In this document: positions 37,186 through 44,273 of the stretch, piece after piece | Position numbering within the stretch: the stretch's first letter is position 1 | Layout of the letters: the number at the start of each line of letters is the position of its first letter | NCBI RefSeq assembly: GCF_037782385.1 | Contig: NZ_JBBEXD010000005.1 | Location: forward strand, 1-64,000 | Length of the DNA stretch: 64,000 nt | Reading direction: 5' to 3' | From: Ascidiimonas meishanensis | GTDB lineage: Bacteria > Bacteroidota > Bacteroidia > Flavobacteriales > Flavobacteriaceae | The notes under the pieces: generated by a model | What the model was told of the DNA's origin: nothing | The model's input: the letters and a program-made list of their open reading frames with translations, nothing else | The model's database searches: none | Position numbers and translations under genes: made by a program

Positions 37186-38337
37186 TTAATCGGATTTTGA
37201 ATGCAGTAAGCGTGTTAATTTTATGGATAAATCTGTAAAAACTATTTTTGCATTTCCATTTCGTTCTATATGATAAATAGCATCTTCTACCTCCTTGGTG
37301 ATAGCGATAATATTATTACCATGTATAAAAGGGGCAAATTTTTCTAATTGAAACCCTTCATCTTGAAACTCTGCAAATACTAAAGAACCAGATTTATAAT
37401 TTAATAGCATTGCCTGCCTAAAAGTATCAAGGCAATAGTGTAAAAATTGTTTTTGAGTTTCTCTACCAGAAGCTGCTAGCTGTTCACTCCAATTAATAAG
37501 GTCGTGAATAGCACTTTTATTCCCTTTTGCTTTGAAAGCACTTCTTACCCATAAGATGAACCATTTTTCAAAAATATGCTCTTCAGAATCTTTTAAATAC
37601 AGATCCATCGCTTTATTAAAATTCCCATTGCTTTGATGCGCAATTTTTTCTGCAATTTTTTCTGAGGCACCTTTTTTAAGTAATGCATTTTTAATTACAA
37701 CCGCTGCAAGTGGTGGGAAATGTAAGACTTGGCACCTAGATCTAATAGTTTGAATAATTTGTTCCTCATCTTCAGTAATAAGAATAAAGAGTGTTTTAGT
37801 GGGAGGCTCTTCAATAAGTTTAAGGAGTTTGTTAGATGCGGCAATATTGAGTTTATCTGCCATCCAGATAATCATAATTTTATAGCCACCTTCATAAGAC
37901 TTGAGACTTAAAGATTTAACGATGTCTTGAGCTTCATCAACCCCTATCTGTCCTTGTTTTTTTTCAATTCCAATAAGCCTATGCCAATCAAAAAGATTGC
38001 CATACGGCTGTTCTTTAATAAACTGTCTCCATTCTTCTAAGAAGTGAGCACTTACAGGATGAGATTTAACTTTATGATTTGCCGCTACAGGAAAAGCAAA
38101 GTGAAGATCAGGATGTGATAAATGCTCAAATTTAAGGTTGCAAGCTGCATTCCCGCCTTCATTTTCTCCTTGAGTATTTTCGCAAAGTAAATAACGCGCA
38201 TAGGCAATGGCCATTGCCAAAGTGCCCGTTCCCTCATTACCAACAAACAATTGTGCATGAGAAACTCTTTTATTATCTACACTGGTAGTAAGGTGTTTTT
38301 TTATATAATCTTGACCCAGTACTTCACTAAATAGCAT
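37186..38337 (-). CDS. holB: DNA polymerase III subunit delta prime
   Basis: 383-aa clamp-loader subunit. It has the AAA+ fold but with a degenerate P-loop (VGNEGTGTLAMA, where the usual GKT is lost), as expected for the non-ATP-binding delta prime rather than DnaX. Other signatures are HAQLFVGNEG, IGVDEAQDIVKSLSLKSYEGGYKIMII, NKLLKLIEEPP (the SRC-type region is TIRSRCQVLHF) and FPVAANHKVKSHP, a Bacteroidota-type insertion. I chose the ATG at 38337 (MLFSEVLGQDYIKKHL), which is the usual family start; 23 extra residues to 38406 would overlap the promoter and look unlike protein. Confidence 0.92.
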   Translation of the reverse strand: MLFSEVLGQDYIKKHLTTSVDNKRVSHAQLFVGNEGTGTLAMAIAYARYLLCENTQGENEGGNAACNLKFEHLSHPDLHFAFPVAANHKVKSHPVSAHFLEEWRQFIKEQPYGNLFDWHRLIGIEKKQGQIGVDEAQDIVKSLSLKSYEGGYKIMIIWMADKLNIAASNKLLKLIEEPPTKTLFILITEDEEQIIQTIRSRCQVLHFPPLAAVVIKNALLKKGASEKIAEKIAHQSNGNFNKAMDLYLKDSEEHIFEKWFILWVRSAFKAKGNKSAIHDLINWSEQLAASGRETQKQFLHYCLDTFRQAMLLNYKSGSLVFAEFQDEGFQLEKFAPFIHGNNIIAITKEVEDAIYHIERNGNAKIVFTDLSIKLTRLLHSKSD

Positions 38338-38341
38338 AACG

Positions 38342-38349
38342 CAAATATA
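38342..38349 (-). promoter_or_regulatory. Candidate minus-7 box of holB
   Basis: TATATTTG on the minus strand, ending 4 bp before the ATG at 38337. The message would be nearly leaderless if this box is used. Confidence 0.4.
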
Positions 38350-38426
38350 ACTTTTTGACTTGGAAGCACAGATTAAAAAAATAGATTTCTTTCTTAATGG
38401 AAACACCCAGAAATAGCAGAAATATG

Positions 38427-38434
38427 TACATTTG
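38427..38434 (+). promoter_or_regulatory. Candidate minus-7 box of pgk
   Basis: TACATTTG, 20 bp before the ATG at 38455. Confidence 0.58.
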
Positions 38435-38454
38435 CGGGTAAATATTTGAATACG

Positions 38455-39642
38455 ATGAAAACACTTAATGACTTTAATTTTGAAAACAAAAAGGCTTTAA
38501 TACGCGTAGACTTTAATGTTCCGCTTGATGAAAACTTTCAAGTAACAGACGCTACAAGAATTGAAGCGGCAAAACCTACCATTATTAAAATTCTTGAAGA
38601 TGGGGGAAGTGCCATTCTTATGAGTCATTTAGGGCGCCCTAACGGAGTTGAAGAAAGATTTTCTTTAAAACATATCATTGACAAGGTTTCAGATATCATT
38701 GGGGTTCATGTTAAATTTGTGAATGATTGTGTAGGAGAGGAAGCAGAAAAGGCTGCGGCCAATTTAAAAGATGGTGAAATTTTACTACTTGAAAATTTAA
38801 GATTTTATAAAGAAGAGCAAAAAGGAGATGTAGAATTTGCAGAAAAATTAGCAAGATTAGGTGATATTTATGTGAATGATGCTTTTGGAACTGCGCATCG
38901 TGCGCATGCTTCTACAACGGTTGTGGCTCAGTTTTTTCCAGAAAACAAATGTTTTGGACAATTGTTAGCAAAAGAGATAGAAGCAATTGATAAGGTAATG
39001 GCAAGTGGAGAAAAACCTATTACAGCTATTTTAGGAGGATCTAAAGTTTCTTCAAAAATTACCATTATTGAAAACATTCTAGACAAAGTAGATCATCTAA
39101 TTATAGGTGGTGGAATGACGTATACTTTTGTGAAGGCTAAAGGAGGAAAAATAGGAGATTCTATCTGCGAAGATGATAAACAAGAACTGGCCTTGACGAT
39201 ATTGGCTGAGGCAGCAAAAAAAGGCGTAGAAGTACATTTACCAGTAGATGTAATTGCTGCGGATAGCTTTAGTAATGATGCTAACACACAAACTGTAGCA
39301 GTAAATGAAATTCCAGATGGCTGGCAAGGGTTAGATGCAGGCCCACAAACACTTCAACACTTTGAAAAAGTAATTACCAATTCTAAAACCATTCTTTGGA
39401 ATGGCCCTATTGGTGTATTTGAGATGCCTTCATTTGCAGCAGGTACTATAGCTATTGGAAATTTTATTGAAGCGGCTACCAAAAATGGTGCTTTCTCATT
39501 AGTAGGAGGTGGAGATTCGGTAGCAGCGGTCAAGCAATTTGGATTTGAAAATAAGGTAAGTTATGTATCAACTGGCGGTGGGGCTATGTTAGAGAGTTTA
39601 GAAGGGAAAGTGTTACCAGGAATTGCTGCTATTAAAGAGTAA
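38455..39642 (+). CDS. pgk: Phosphoglycerate kinase
   Basis: 395-aa glycolytic enzyme transferring phosphate from 1,3-bisphosphoglycerate to ADP. The N-terminal signature is RVDFNVPLDENFQVTDATRI. Substrate Arg/His residues are in LMSHLGRPNG and AFGTAHRAHAST. The nucleotide-binding part has ILGGSKVSSKI and LVGGGDSVAAVKQFG, with the closing STGGGAMLESLEGK. I chose the ATG at 38455 (MKTLNDFNF), 9 bp after a TTG that could also open the frame, because it follows the promoter box at a normal distance. No clear terminator follows; the next element is the first small-RNA unit. Confidence 0.97.
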   Translation: MKTLNDFNFENKKALIRVDFNVPLDENFQVTDATRIEAAKPTIIKILEDGGSAILMSHLGRPNGVEERFSLKHIIDKVSDIIGVHVKFVNDCVGEEAEKAAANLKDGEILLLENLRFYKEEQKGDVEFAEKLARLGDIYVNDAFGTAHRAHASTTVVAQFFPENKCFGQLLAKEIEAIDKVMASGEKPITAILGGSKVSSKITIIENILDKVDHLIIGGGMTYTFVKAKGGKIGDSICEDDKQELALTILAEAAKKGVEVHLPVDVIAADSFSNDANTQTVAVNEIPDGWQGLDAGPQTLQHFEKVITNSKTILWNGPIGVFEMPSFAAGTIAIGNFIEAATKNGAFSLVGGGDSVAAVKQFGFENKVSYVSTGGGAMLESLEGKVLPGIAAIKE

Positions 39643-39650
39643 AACCTATT

Positions 39651-39716
39651 TTCACAACAAAATAAAGGGCATTCACAACAATAATTTTTAAGAAAAAACC
39701 TTTCTGCATAAATTTA
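39651..39716 (+). promoter_or_regulatory. Small-RNA promoter unit A (paired direct repeats plus minus-7 box)
   Basis: TTCACAACA at 39651 and again at 39672 (21 bp apart), then TAAATTTA at 39709, 37 bp after the second repeat starts. The same three-part spacing recurs in all six units. Confidence 0.75.
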
Positions 39717-39720
39717 TGGT

Positions 39721-39818
39721 GCCTTAATGAGAAAATTATTGCAGATAGTAAATGCCCCAAGCCTTTAGCTATCAAAACTTACAGAAAGTTCCGAGCCTAC
39801 TTCTCGGAACTTTTTTTT
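39721..39818 (+). ncRNA. Small-RNA unit A
   Basis: Predicted transcript of about 98 nt; the 5' end is estimated from the minus-7 box. GATAG (39744) pairs with CTATC (39769) around a loop containing ATGCCCCAAGCC. A terminator stem AAAGTTCCGAG / CTCGGAACTTT (39785-39813) with loop CCTACTT and a T-run closes it. It is the most diverged copy in the terminator stem, but the stem stays paired, so both arms changed together. No protein is encoded on either strand that looks real. Confidence 0.75.
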
Positions 39819-39885
39819 GCGTTATTACGGAGCAGTATCATAAATGTAAAACAAATAAAAACCATTCATCTGTAGTTCTTTGTAG

Positions 39886-39951
39886 TACACCACACCTTTA
39901 CGTCACTTCACCACATTTTTCTTTAGGGTATTTTTAATAATTGCATCTTTG
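39886..39951 (+). promoter_or_regulatory. Small-RNA promoter unit B
   Basis: TACACCACA at 39886 and TTCACCACA at 39907 (21 bp apart), then CATCTTTG at 39944, again 37 bp after the second repeat starts. The box has C for the first T. Confidence 0.7.
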
Positions 39952-39955
39952 AATT

Positions 39956-40049
39956 GTTTAAATGAGAACAGAAAAACGATAGTAAGCCCCAAGCTTTATG
40001 CTATCAATTAAATAAAAAAATCCCGAGTCCTACTGCTCGGGATTTTTTT
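39956..40049 (+). ncRNA. Small-RNA unit B
   Basis: Predicted transcript of about 94 nt. GATAG (39978) pairs with CTATC (40001) around TAAGCCCCAAGCTTTATG. The terminator stem AATCCCGAG / CTCGGGATT with loop TCCTACTG is followed by seven T. The conserved loop word GCCCCAAGCTTTA is shared with the other copies. Confidence 0.75.
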
Positions 40050-40108
40050 CTAGAATATGCCTAATCAAACTTTAGTATTTTTATTGGTTAATTACAATAA
40101 TTGATATT

Positions 40109-40174
40109 TTCACCACAAAAAATAACTACTTCACAACATAAATTTTCCAAACTGAGGTGTTTGCTATATGTTTG
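40109..40174 (+). promoter_or_regulatory. Small-RNA promoter unit C
   Basis: TTCACCACA at 40109, TTCACAACA at 40130 (21 bp apart) and TATGTTTG at 40167, a perfect TAnnTTTG box at the same 37-bp distance. Confidence 0.78.
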
Positions 40175-40178
40175 AAAT

Positions 40179-40276
40179 GTCAAAATGAAATATAGCAAAT
40201 AGATAGTGAATGCCCCAAGCTTTAAACTATCAGTTTAACATAAAAAAATCCTGAGCCCTACTCTCAGGATTTTTTT
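40179..40276 (+). ncRNA. Small-RNA unit C
   Basis: Predicted transcript of about 98 nt. GATAG (40202) pairs with CTATC (40227), presenting TGAATGCCCCAAGCTTTAAA. Between hairpins lies AGTTTAACATAAA. The terminator stem is AAATCCTGAG / CTCAGGATTT with loop CCCTACT and a long T-run. From 40197 onward it is identical to unit E. Confidence 0.8.
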
Positions 40277-40395
40277 ATTTTCAAAACTTTTCTTTTTCGA
40301 AATAGTAATTTTTGATAATGATAGCAGAGAGGTCAAGAATAAAAGAACGGGGAAATAAACTTCAAAAAGTGATCTGATTGTACTCATGATTCTTT

Positions 40396-40461
40396 TTTAC
40401 CACATAATTTAAGAGGTTCACAACAAAAGTTTTATCTAAATGTAGTTTTGGTGTATGTTTA
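40396..40461 (+). promoter_or_regulatory. Small-RNA promoter unit D
   Basis: TTTACCACA at 40396 and TTCACAACA at 40417 (21 bp apart), then TATGTTTA at 40454 (37 bp). Confidence 0.75.
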
Positions 40462-40465
40462 CAGT

Positions 40466-40564
40466 GTCATTTAGTGAAGCAGACATATAGATAGTTATAC
40501 GCCCCAAGCTTAAAAACTATCGGTTTAACATAAAGAATCCCGAGCCCTACTCTCGGGATTTTTT
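40466..40564 (+). ncRNA. Small-RNA unit D
   Basis: Predicted transcript of about 99 nt. GATAG (40490) pairs with CTATC (40517) around TTATACGCCCCAAGCTTAAAAA. The terminator stem AATCCCGAG / CTCGGGATT with loop CCCTACT is followed by T. The body is identical to unit F. Confidence 0.8.
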
Positions 40565-40662
40565 AGTTTTAAGCGTAAAATATAACACAGCAAATTTTCA
40601 ACAAAGAGTTATTTAGACAAGACAAAAAAATTATTTTTTTATTTTGTTGTAATAATTTCAAT

Positions 40663-40728
40663 TTCACCACAAAAAACAACATTTTCACAACATAAATTTT
40701 TTAACATGATAGGTTTGTGATATGTTTG
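40663..40728 (+). promoter_or_regulatory. Small-RNA promoter unit E
   Basis: TTCACCACA at 40663, TTCACAACA at 40684 (21 bp apart) and TATGTTTG at 40721 (37 bp). The surrounding bases differ from unit C, while these three elements are the same. Confidence 0.78.
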
Positions 40729-40732
40729 AAGT

Positions 40733-40830
40733 GTCAAAGTGAAAATAGCAAAATAGATAGTGAATGCCCCAAGCTTTAAACTATCAGTTTAACATAAAAA
40801 AATCCTGAGCCCTACTCTCAGGATTTTTTT
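40733..40830 (+). ncRNA. Small-RNA unit E
   Basis: Predicted transcript of about 98 nt. The body from 40751 is identical to unit C; only the first about 20 nt differ. Confidence 0.8.
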
Positions 40831-40949
40831 ATTTTCAAAACTTTTCTTTTTCGAAATAGTAATTTTTGATAATGATAGCAGAGAGGTCAAGAATAAAAGA
40901 ACGGGGAAATAAACTTCAAAAAGTGATCTGATTGTACTCATGATTCTTT

Positions 40950-41015
40950 TTTACCACATAATTTAAGAGGTTCACAACAAAAGTTTTATCTAAATGTAGT
41001 TTTGGTGTATGTTTA
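40950..41015 (+). promoter_or_regulatory. Small-RNA promoter unit F
   Basis: Identical to unit D: TTTACCACA at 40950, TTCACAACA at 40971 and TATGTTTA at 41008. Confidence 0.75.
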
Positions 41016-41019
41016 CAGT

Positions 41020-41118
41020 GTCATTTAGTGAAGCAGACATATAGATAGTTATACGCCCCAAGCTTAAAAACTATCGGTTTAACATAAAGAATCCCGAGCC
41101 CTACTCTCGGGATTTTTT
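41020..41118 (+). ncRNA. Small-RNA unit F
   Basis: Predicted transcript of about 99 nt, identical to unit D. It is the last copy, 160 bp before the transglycosylase gene. Confidence 0.8.
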
Positions 41119-41160
41119 AGTTGTATACATCTCCATTTAGAATTAGAAGAAGTATTAATT

Positions 41161-41184
41161 TGTTTTGCACGATCATGCAAAACA
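41161..41184. promoter_or_regulatory. Inverted repeat upstream of the transglycosylase gene
   Basis: TGTTTTGCA and TGCAAAACA, 9 bp each with a 6-bp spacer (CGATCA), 94 bp before the ATG at 41278. It has no T-run, so it is more likely an operator than a terminator. The binding factor is unknown. Confidence 0.4.
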
Positions 41185-41277
41185 GTCATATTTTAAAAGC
41201 TTTAAGATTTATTTAATTGGGTATTCGCCCAAAAAATACGATTTTAGCATAAATTCTGTTTAAAGTACTACAAGCAT

Positions 41278-42885
41278 ATGAAGATGAAGAAGATAATTCT
41301 GGCATTTACCATACTGTTTACGAGTTTTTCTTGGTCTCAACAATCGCCAGAAGAAAACAATTCGCAAACAAAAATTGTAAAAAAAGATACCATAGTAATA
41401 GATAGTATTCCGTCTGGAATTTTGATGGACGATACCAACGATTTTTCTCAAATAAATGGCTTATTTTCAAGAGGAAAAGAGAAAATTAGTTTATTAGATA
41501 ATCCTGTGGCTTCACGAATAGACAGCTTATGGAAACAAGAAATACTTAAATCTAATCTATTTGATACTATCTACAAAGAGGTACAAAACCTTCCCTATGA
41601 TGATAGTATTGCTTTTGCAGAACTACCAACAGATACTTTAAAAGCAAGATTAGCAAGACTTAACCAAAGAACACCTTTTAATATTGAATACAATCCGTCA
41701 TTAGAAAGTGTGATTAAGAGTTTTTTAAAGCGAAGAAGAACTTCCCTTCAAAAACTTATGGATAAAAGCGATTACTACTTTCCAATGTTTGAGCAGGAAT
41801 TAGACGTTCATGACATTCCTCTGGAAGTGAAGTATCTCGCCATAGTAGAATCTGCATTAAACCCTCGTGCCAGGTCAAGAGTGGGTGCCACTGGGCTATG
41901 GCAATTTATGTTTTCTACGGGAAGAATGTACAAACTAGATGTAAATAGTTATGTAGATGAACGTATGGATCCTCTTAAATCAACAGCTGCAGCAGCAAGA
42001 TATCTTGCCAAACTATATGAGATTTTTGAAGATTGGGATCTTGCTCTTGCCGCCTATAATTCTGGACCAGGAAATGTATCTAAAGCAATTAGGCGTTCTG
42101 GAGGATATAAAAATTATTGGAATTTAAGACCTTATTTACCCAGAGAAACGGCTGGATATGTTCCTGCTTTTTTAGCCACCATGTATATTTTTGAATATGC
42201 AGAAGAACACGGATTTAAACGAACAAAGAATCCAGTACCTTATTTTGAAACCGATACGGTTTCTGTAAAAAAGATGATAGGATTTGATCATATTTCAGAA
42301 CTTACGGGTATTGAGAAGGAGCAAGTCGCATTTTTGAATCCAGCGTATAAATTAGACATCATTCCGGTTGTAGATGGTAAAGATTATTCTTTAAGACTCA
42401 GTACAGAGGCCATTGGCAGGTTTGTAGCAAACGAGGATTCTATTTATGCATATGTGACTTCAGAATTAGCGAAACGTGAAAAACCACTTCCGCAATTGGT
42501 GAAAGTAGATGCAAAAATTCGATATCGGGTAAGAAGTGGAGATTTTCTCGGTAAAATTGCTAATAGATATGGAGTTAGAGTTAGAGACATCAAAAGATGG
42601 AACGGTCTTAGAAGTAATAACCTTAGAATAGGTCAAAGACTTACTATTTACCCAAGAAAACCTAATTTTAAAGCACCCAAGACTTCCAAAAAACAAACAG
42701 TAGCGCCTAAGAAATTAAATAGCAAAAATGCAAATCTAAAATTATATACGGTACAATCTGGAGACTCTTTATGGACTATCGCCCAAAAATTTTCTGGCGT
42801 TTCTGTAGAAAATCTTAAAAATTGGAACGGTATTAGCGGTACTAAATTAAAGCCCGGTATGAGGCTTAAATTATGTAACTGTTAA
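41278..42885 (+). CDS. Lytic murein transglycosylase (MltD-like) with two LysM domains
   Basis: 535 aa. A signal peptide (residues 1-20, ILAFTILFTSFSWSQ) precedes a long spacer and an SLT-type catalytic domain (about 165-330). The catalytic Glu is in YLAIVESALNP (near residue 190), followed by GATGLWQFM, DPLKSTAAAARYLA and ALAAYNSGPGNV. Two LysM modules follow at about 415-460 and 485-533 (YRVRSGDFLGKIANRYGV and YTVQSGDSLWTIAQKFSG). The enzyme cleaves peptidoglycan glycan strands to 1,6-anhydro-MurNAc products in the periplasm; LysM binds the glycan. A slightly later ATG at 41284 is also possible. The DUF4837 gene follows after 16 bp. Confidence 0.93.
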   Translation: MKMKKIILAFTILFTSFSWSQQSPEENNSQTKIVKKDTIVIDSIPSGILMDDTNDFSQINGLFSRGKEKISLLDNPVASRIDSLWKQEILKSNLFDTIYKEVQNLPYDDSIAFAELPTDTLKARLARLNQRTPFNIEYNPSLESVIKSFLKRRRTSLQKLMDKSDYYFPMFEQELDVHDIPLEVKYLAIVESALNPRARSRVGATGLWQFMFSTGRMYKLDVNSYVDERMDPLKSTAAAARYLAKLYEIFEDWDLALAAYNSGPGNVSKAIRRSGGYKNYWNLRPYLPRETAGYVPAFLATMYIFEYAEEHGFKRTKNPVPYFETDTVSVKKMIGFDHISELTGIEKEQVAFLNPAYKLDIIPVVDGKDYSLRLSTEAIGRFVANEDSIYAYVTSELAKREKPLPQLVKVDAKIRYRVRSGDFLGKIANRYGVRVRDIKRWNGLRSNNLRIGQRLTIYPRKPNFKAPKTSKKQTVAPKKLNSKNANLKLYTVQSGDSLWTIAQKFSGVSVENLKNWNGISGTKLKPGMRLKLCNC

Positions 42886-42901
42886 TTATAAAAGGAAAAG
42901 T

Positions 42902-43873
42902 ATGAAAAGAGCTGTTTTATTTATTCTATTGTTGGCTACCATTTATTCTTGTAACGAAAGTAAAGGAGAAAAATACCTTCCAAAATCGGTAGGCGCAATC
43001 AACTCACTTTCTGTAATTATTGATAATGATTTGTGGAAAGGAGAGGTGGGTGACGAATTAAGAAAATATTTTGCAGCACCTGTTGATGGTCTTCCTTGGG
43101 ATGAGCCTTTATTTTCAATACATCAAATGCCTCCCGTAGTTTTTAGTGATTTTGTACGCAATAGTAGAAACATCATTATAATTGAAAAAGACATTACTTC
43201 TGCAACAGGAATTAAGGATGAAGTATACGCTAGGCCTCAGAAAATAGCTTATTTTAAAGGAGAGAATGAAGAAGAAATCATTCAACTTATTCAGAAGAAT
43301 GCACCTGCGGTTATTCAGGAAATGAAACAACTGGAACTAGATGAGAAGCAAAAGAGAATACTAAGATCGCTTAATAAAGAAACGGCTTTAAAAGAAAAAT
43401 TGGGCGTTTCGCTTACCATGCCATCTGTTTACAAAATAGCCAAAGAAGAAGAAAATTTCTTCTGGATAGATCGTGAAATTCTCAAAGGCTCTATGAATAT
43501 ATTGGTTTATGAAATGCCTATAAATAGTATTCCTAATGATTCTACCCAAATACAAAGCATTATACAGATGAGAGATTCAATAGGTAAAAAATACATTCCC
43601 GGTCCAGTAGAAGATTCTTATATGACCACTGAAAAAGCGTATGCACCTTATCTTTTTGAAGCCCAAATAGCAAATAAACCTGCACTGGAGGTTAAAGGAA
43701 TGTGGGATATTACAGGTTATTTTATGGCCGGTCCTTTTATTTCTTATATAGTTGAAGACCCTAAAAATGATCGTTTAGTAGTGGTAGAAGGGTTTACGTT
43801 TGCACCCTCTACCAATAAAAGAGACTATATGTTTGAGTTAGAAGCCATATTGAAAACACTTAAAATTGAATAA
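42902..43873 (+). CDS. DUF4837 family lipoprotein
   Basis: 323 aa. A lipoprotein signal, MKRAVLFILLLATIYSC, puts the lipobox Cys at residue 17. The rest fits the Bacteroidota DUF4837 pattern: YLPKSVGAINSLSVIIDNDLWKGEVGD at the front and WDITGYFMAGPFISYIVEDPKNDRLVVVEGF near the end. Its role is unknown. Co-transcription with the transglycosylase (16-bp gap) points to the cell envelope. A strong terminator follows at 43893. Confidence 0.87.
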   Translation: MKRAVLFILLLATIYSCNESKGEKYLPKSVGAINSLSVIIDNDLWKGEVGDELRKYFAAPVDGLPWDEPLFSIHQMPPVVFSDFVRNSRNIIIIEKDITSATGIKDEVYARPQKIAYFKGENEEEIIQLIQKNAPAVIQEMKQLELDEKQKRILRSLNKETALKEKLGVSLTMPSVYKIAKEEENFFWIDREILKGSMNILVYEMPINSIPNDSTQIQSIIQMRDSIGKKYIPGPVEDSYMTTEKAYAPYLFEAQIANKPALEVKGMWDITGYFMAGPFISYIVEDPKNDRLVVVEGFTFAPSTNKRDYMFELEAILKTLKIE

Positions 43874-43892
43874 AAAATAAAACATAGCACAA

Positions 43893-43923
43893 AAAAAGGC
43901 GCTTGTGAAAGCGCCTTTTTTTT
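43893..43923. terminator. Bidirectional rho-independent terminator
   Basis: AAAAAGGCGCTT / AAGCGCCTTTTT with a GTGA loop. T-runs follow on both strands, so it can serve the DUF4837 gene and the small minus-strand gene behind it. Confidence 0.9.
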
Positions 43924-43939
43924 AAACTAATAAATACTT

Positions 43940-44107
43940 TTAAAAGTTATATCCTGTAGCCATGCGATAAAGGAATGCATACATTACAATGCCAATGCAT
44001 CCTACACAAAACCAGGTTAAAATTTTAAAATAAGAAGCGACCATATAATGCCCAAGATTTTTGAAAGCTTCTGTATAAATGTCTTTTAGTAGTAGAAATT
44101 TATTCAT
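43940..44107 (-). CDS. 55-aa membrane protein, DUF6747-like
   Basis: Small gene on the minus strand starting MNKFLLLKDIYTEAFKNLGH. It has one strongly hydrophobic helix (residues about 27-47, including WFCVGCIGIVMYAFLY) and ends RMATGYNF. I recall similar flavobacterial proteins (LLIKEIYLEAFKNLG followed by a single membrane helix ending near RxATGF) catalogued as DUF6747; this match is from memory. Function unknown. It stops 16 bp from the bidirectional terminator at 43893-43923, which supports it as a real transcription unit. Confidence 0.72.
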   Translation of the reverse strand: MNKFLLLKDIYTEAFKNLGHYMVASYFKILTWFCVGCIGIVMYAFLYRMATGYNF

Positions 44108-44273
44108 AAATAAATTGTTTAAATGATTAATAGCGAGAACAATATATTTATAATAGTTAGAGCTATTAAATAAAATAGATATAATGCATCAAAATGGGTT
44201 TAAATGAGTAAAAATCCTAAAAAAAGGCAACTGTAATCACAAATTTATAATCTATAAATCAAGAAATCTTTTC

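Larger units (their letters stand above)
40197..40568. repeat. 372-bp exact duplication, copy 1 (small-RNA units C-D)
   Basis: Identical to 40751-41122 at an offset of 554 bp by my base-by-base comparison. It covers the transcript body of unit C, the spacer, and the whole of unit D with its promoter. The region just upstream of each copy is related but diverged, so the unit C and E promoters differ. Confidence 0.93.
40751..41122. repeat. 372-bp exact duplication, copy 2 (small-RNA units E-F)
   Basis: Partner of 40197-40568. The lack of any difference shows a recent duplication or gene conversion. Confidence 0.93.

Noticed and set aside
39752..39937. 61-codon open frame in the small-RNA array
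   Set aside because: It runs through a terminator hairpin and a promoter unit, and no similar frame exists in the other five units.
39651..41118. Array considered as CRISPR
   Set aside because: Units are long, spaced unevenly, have internal promoters and terminators, and there are no cas genes.
41220..41240. TTGGG/CCCAA hairpin before the transglycosylase gene considered as terminator
   Set aside because: It is followed by A residues rather than T on the plus strand, and the stem is only 5 bp.
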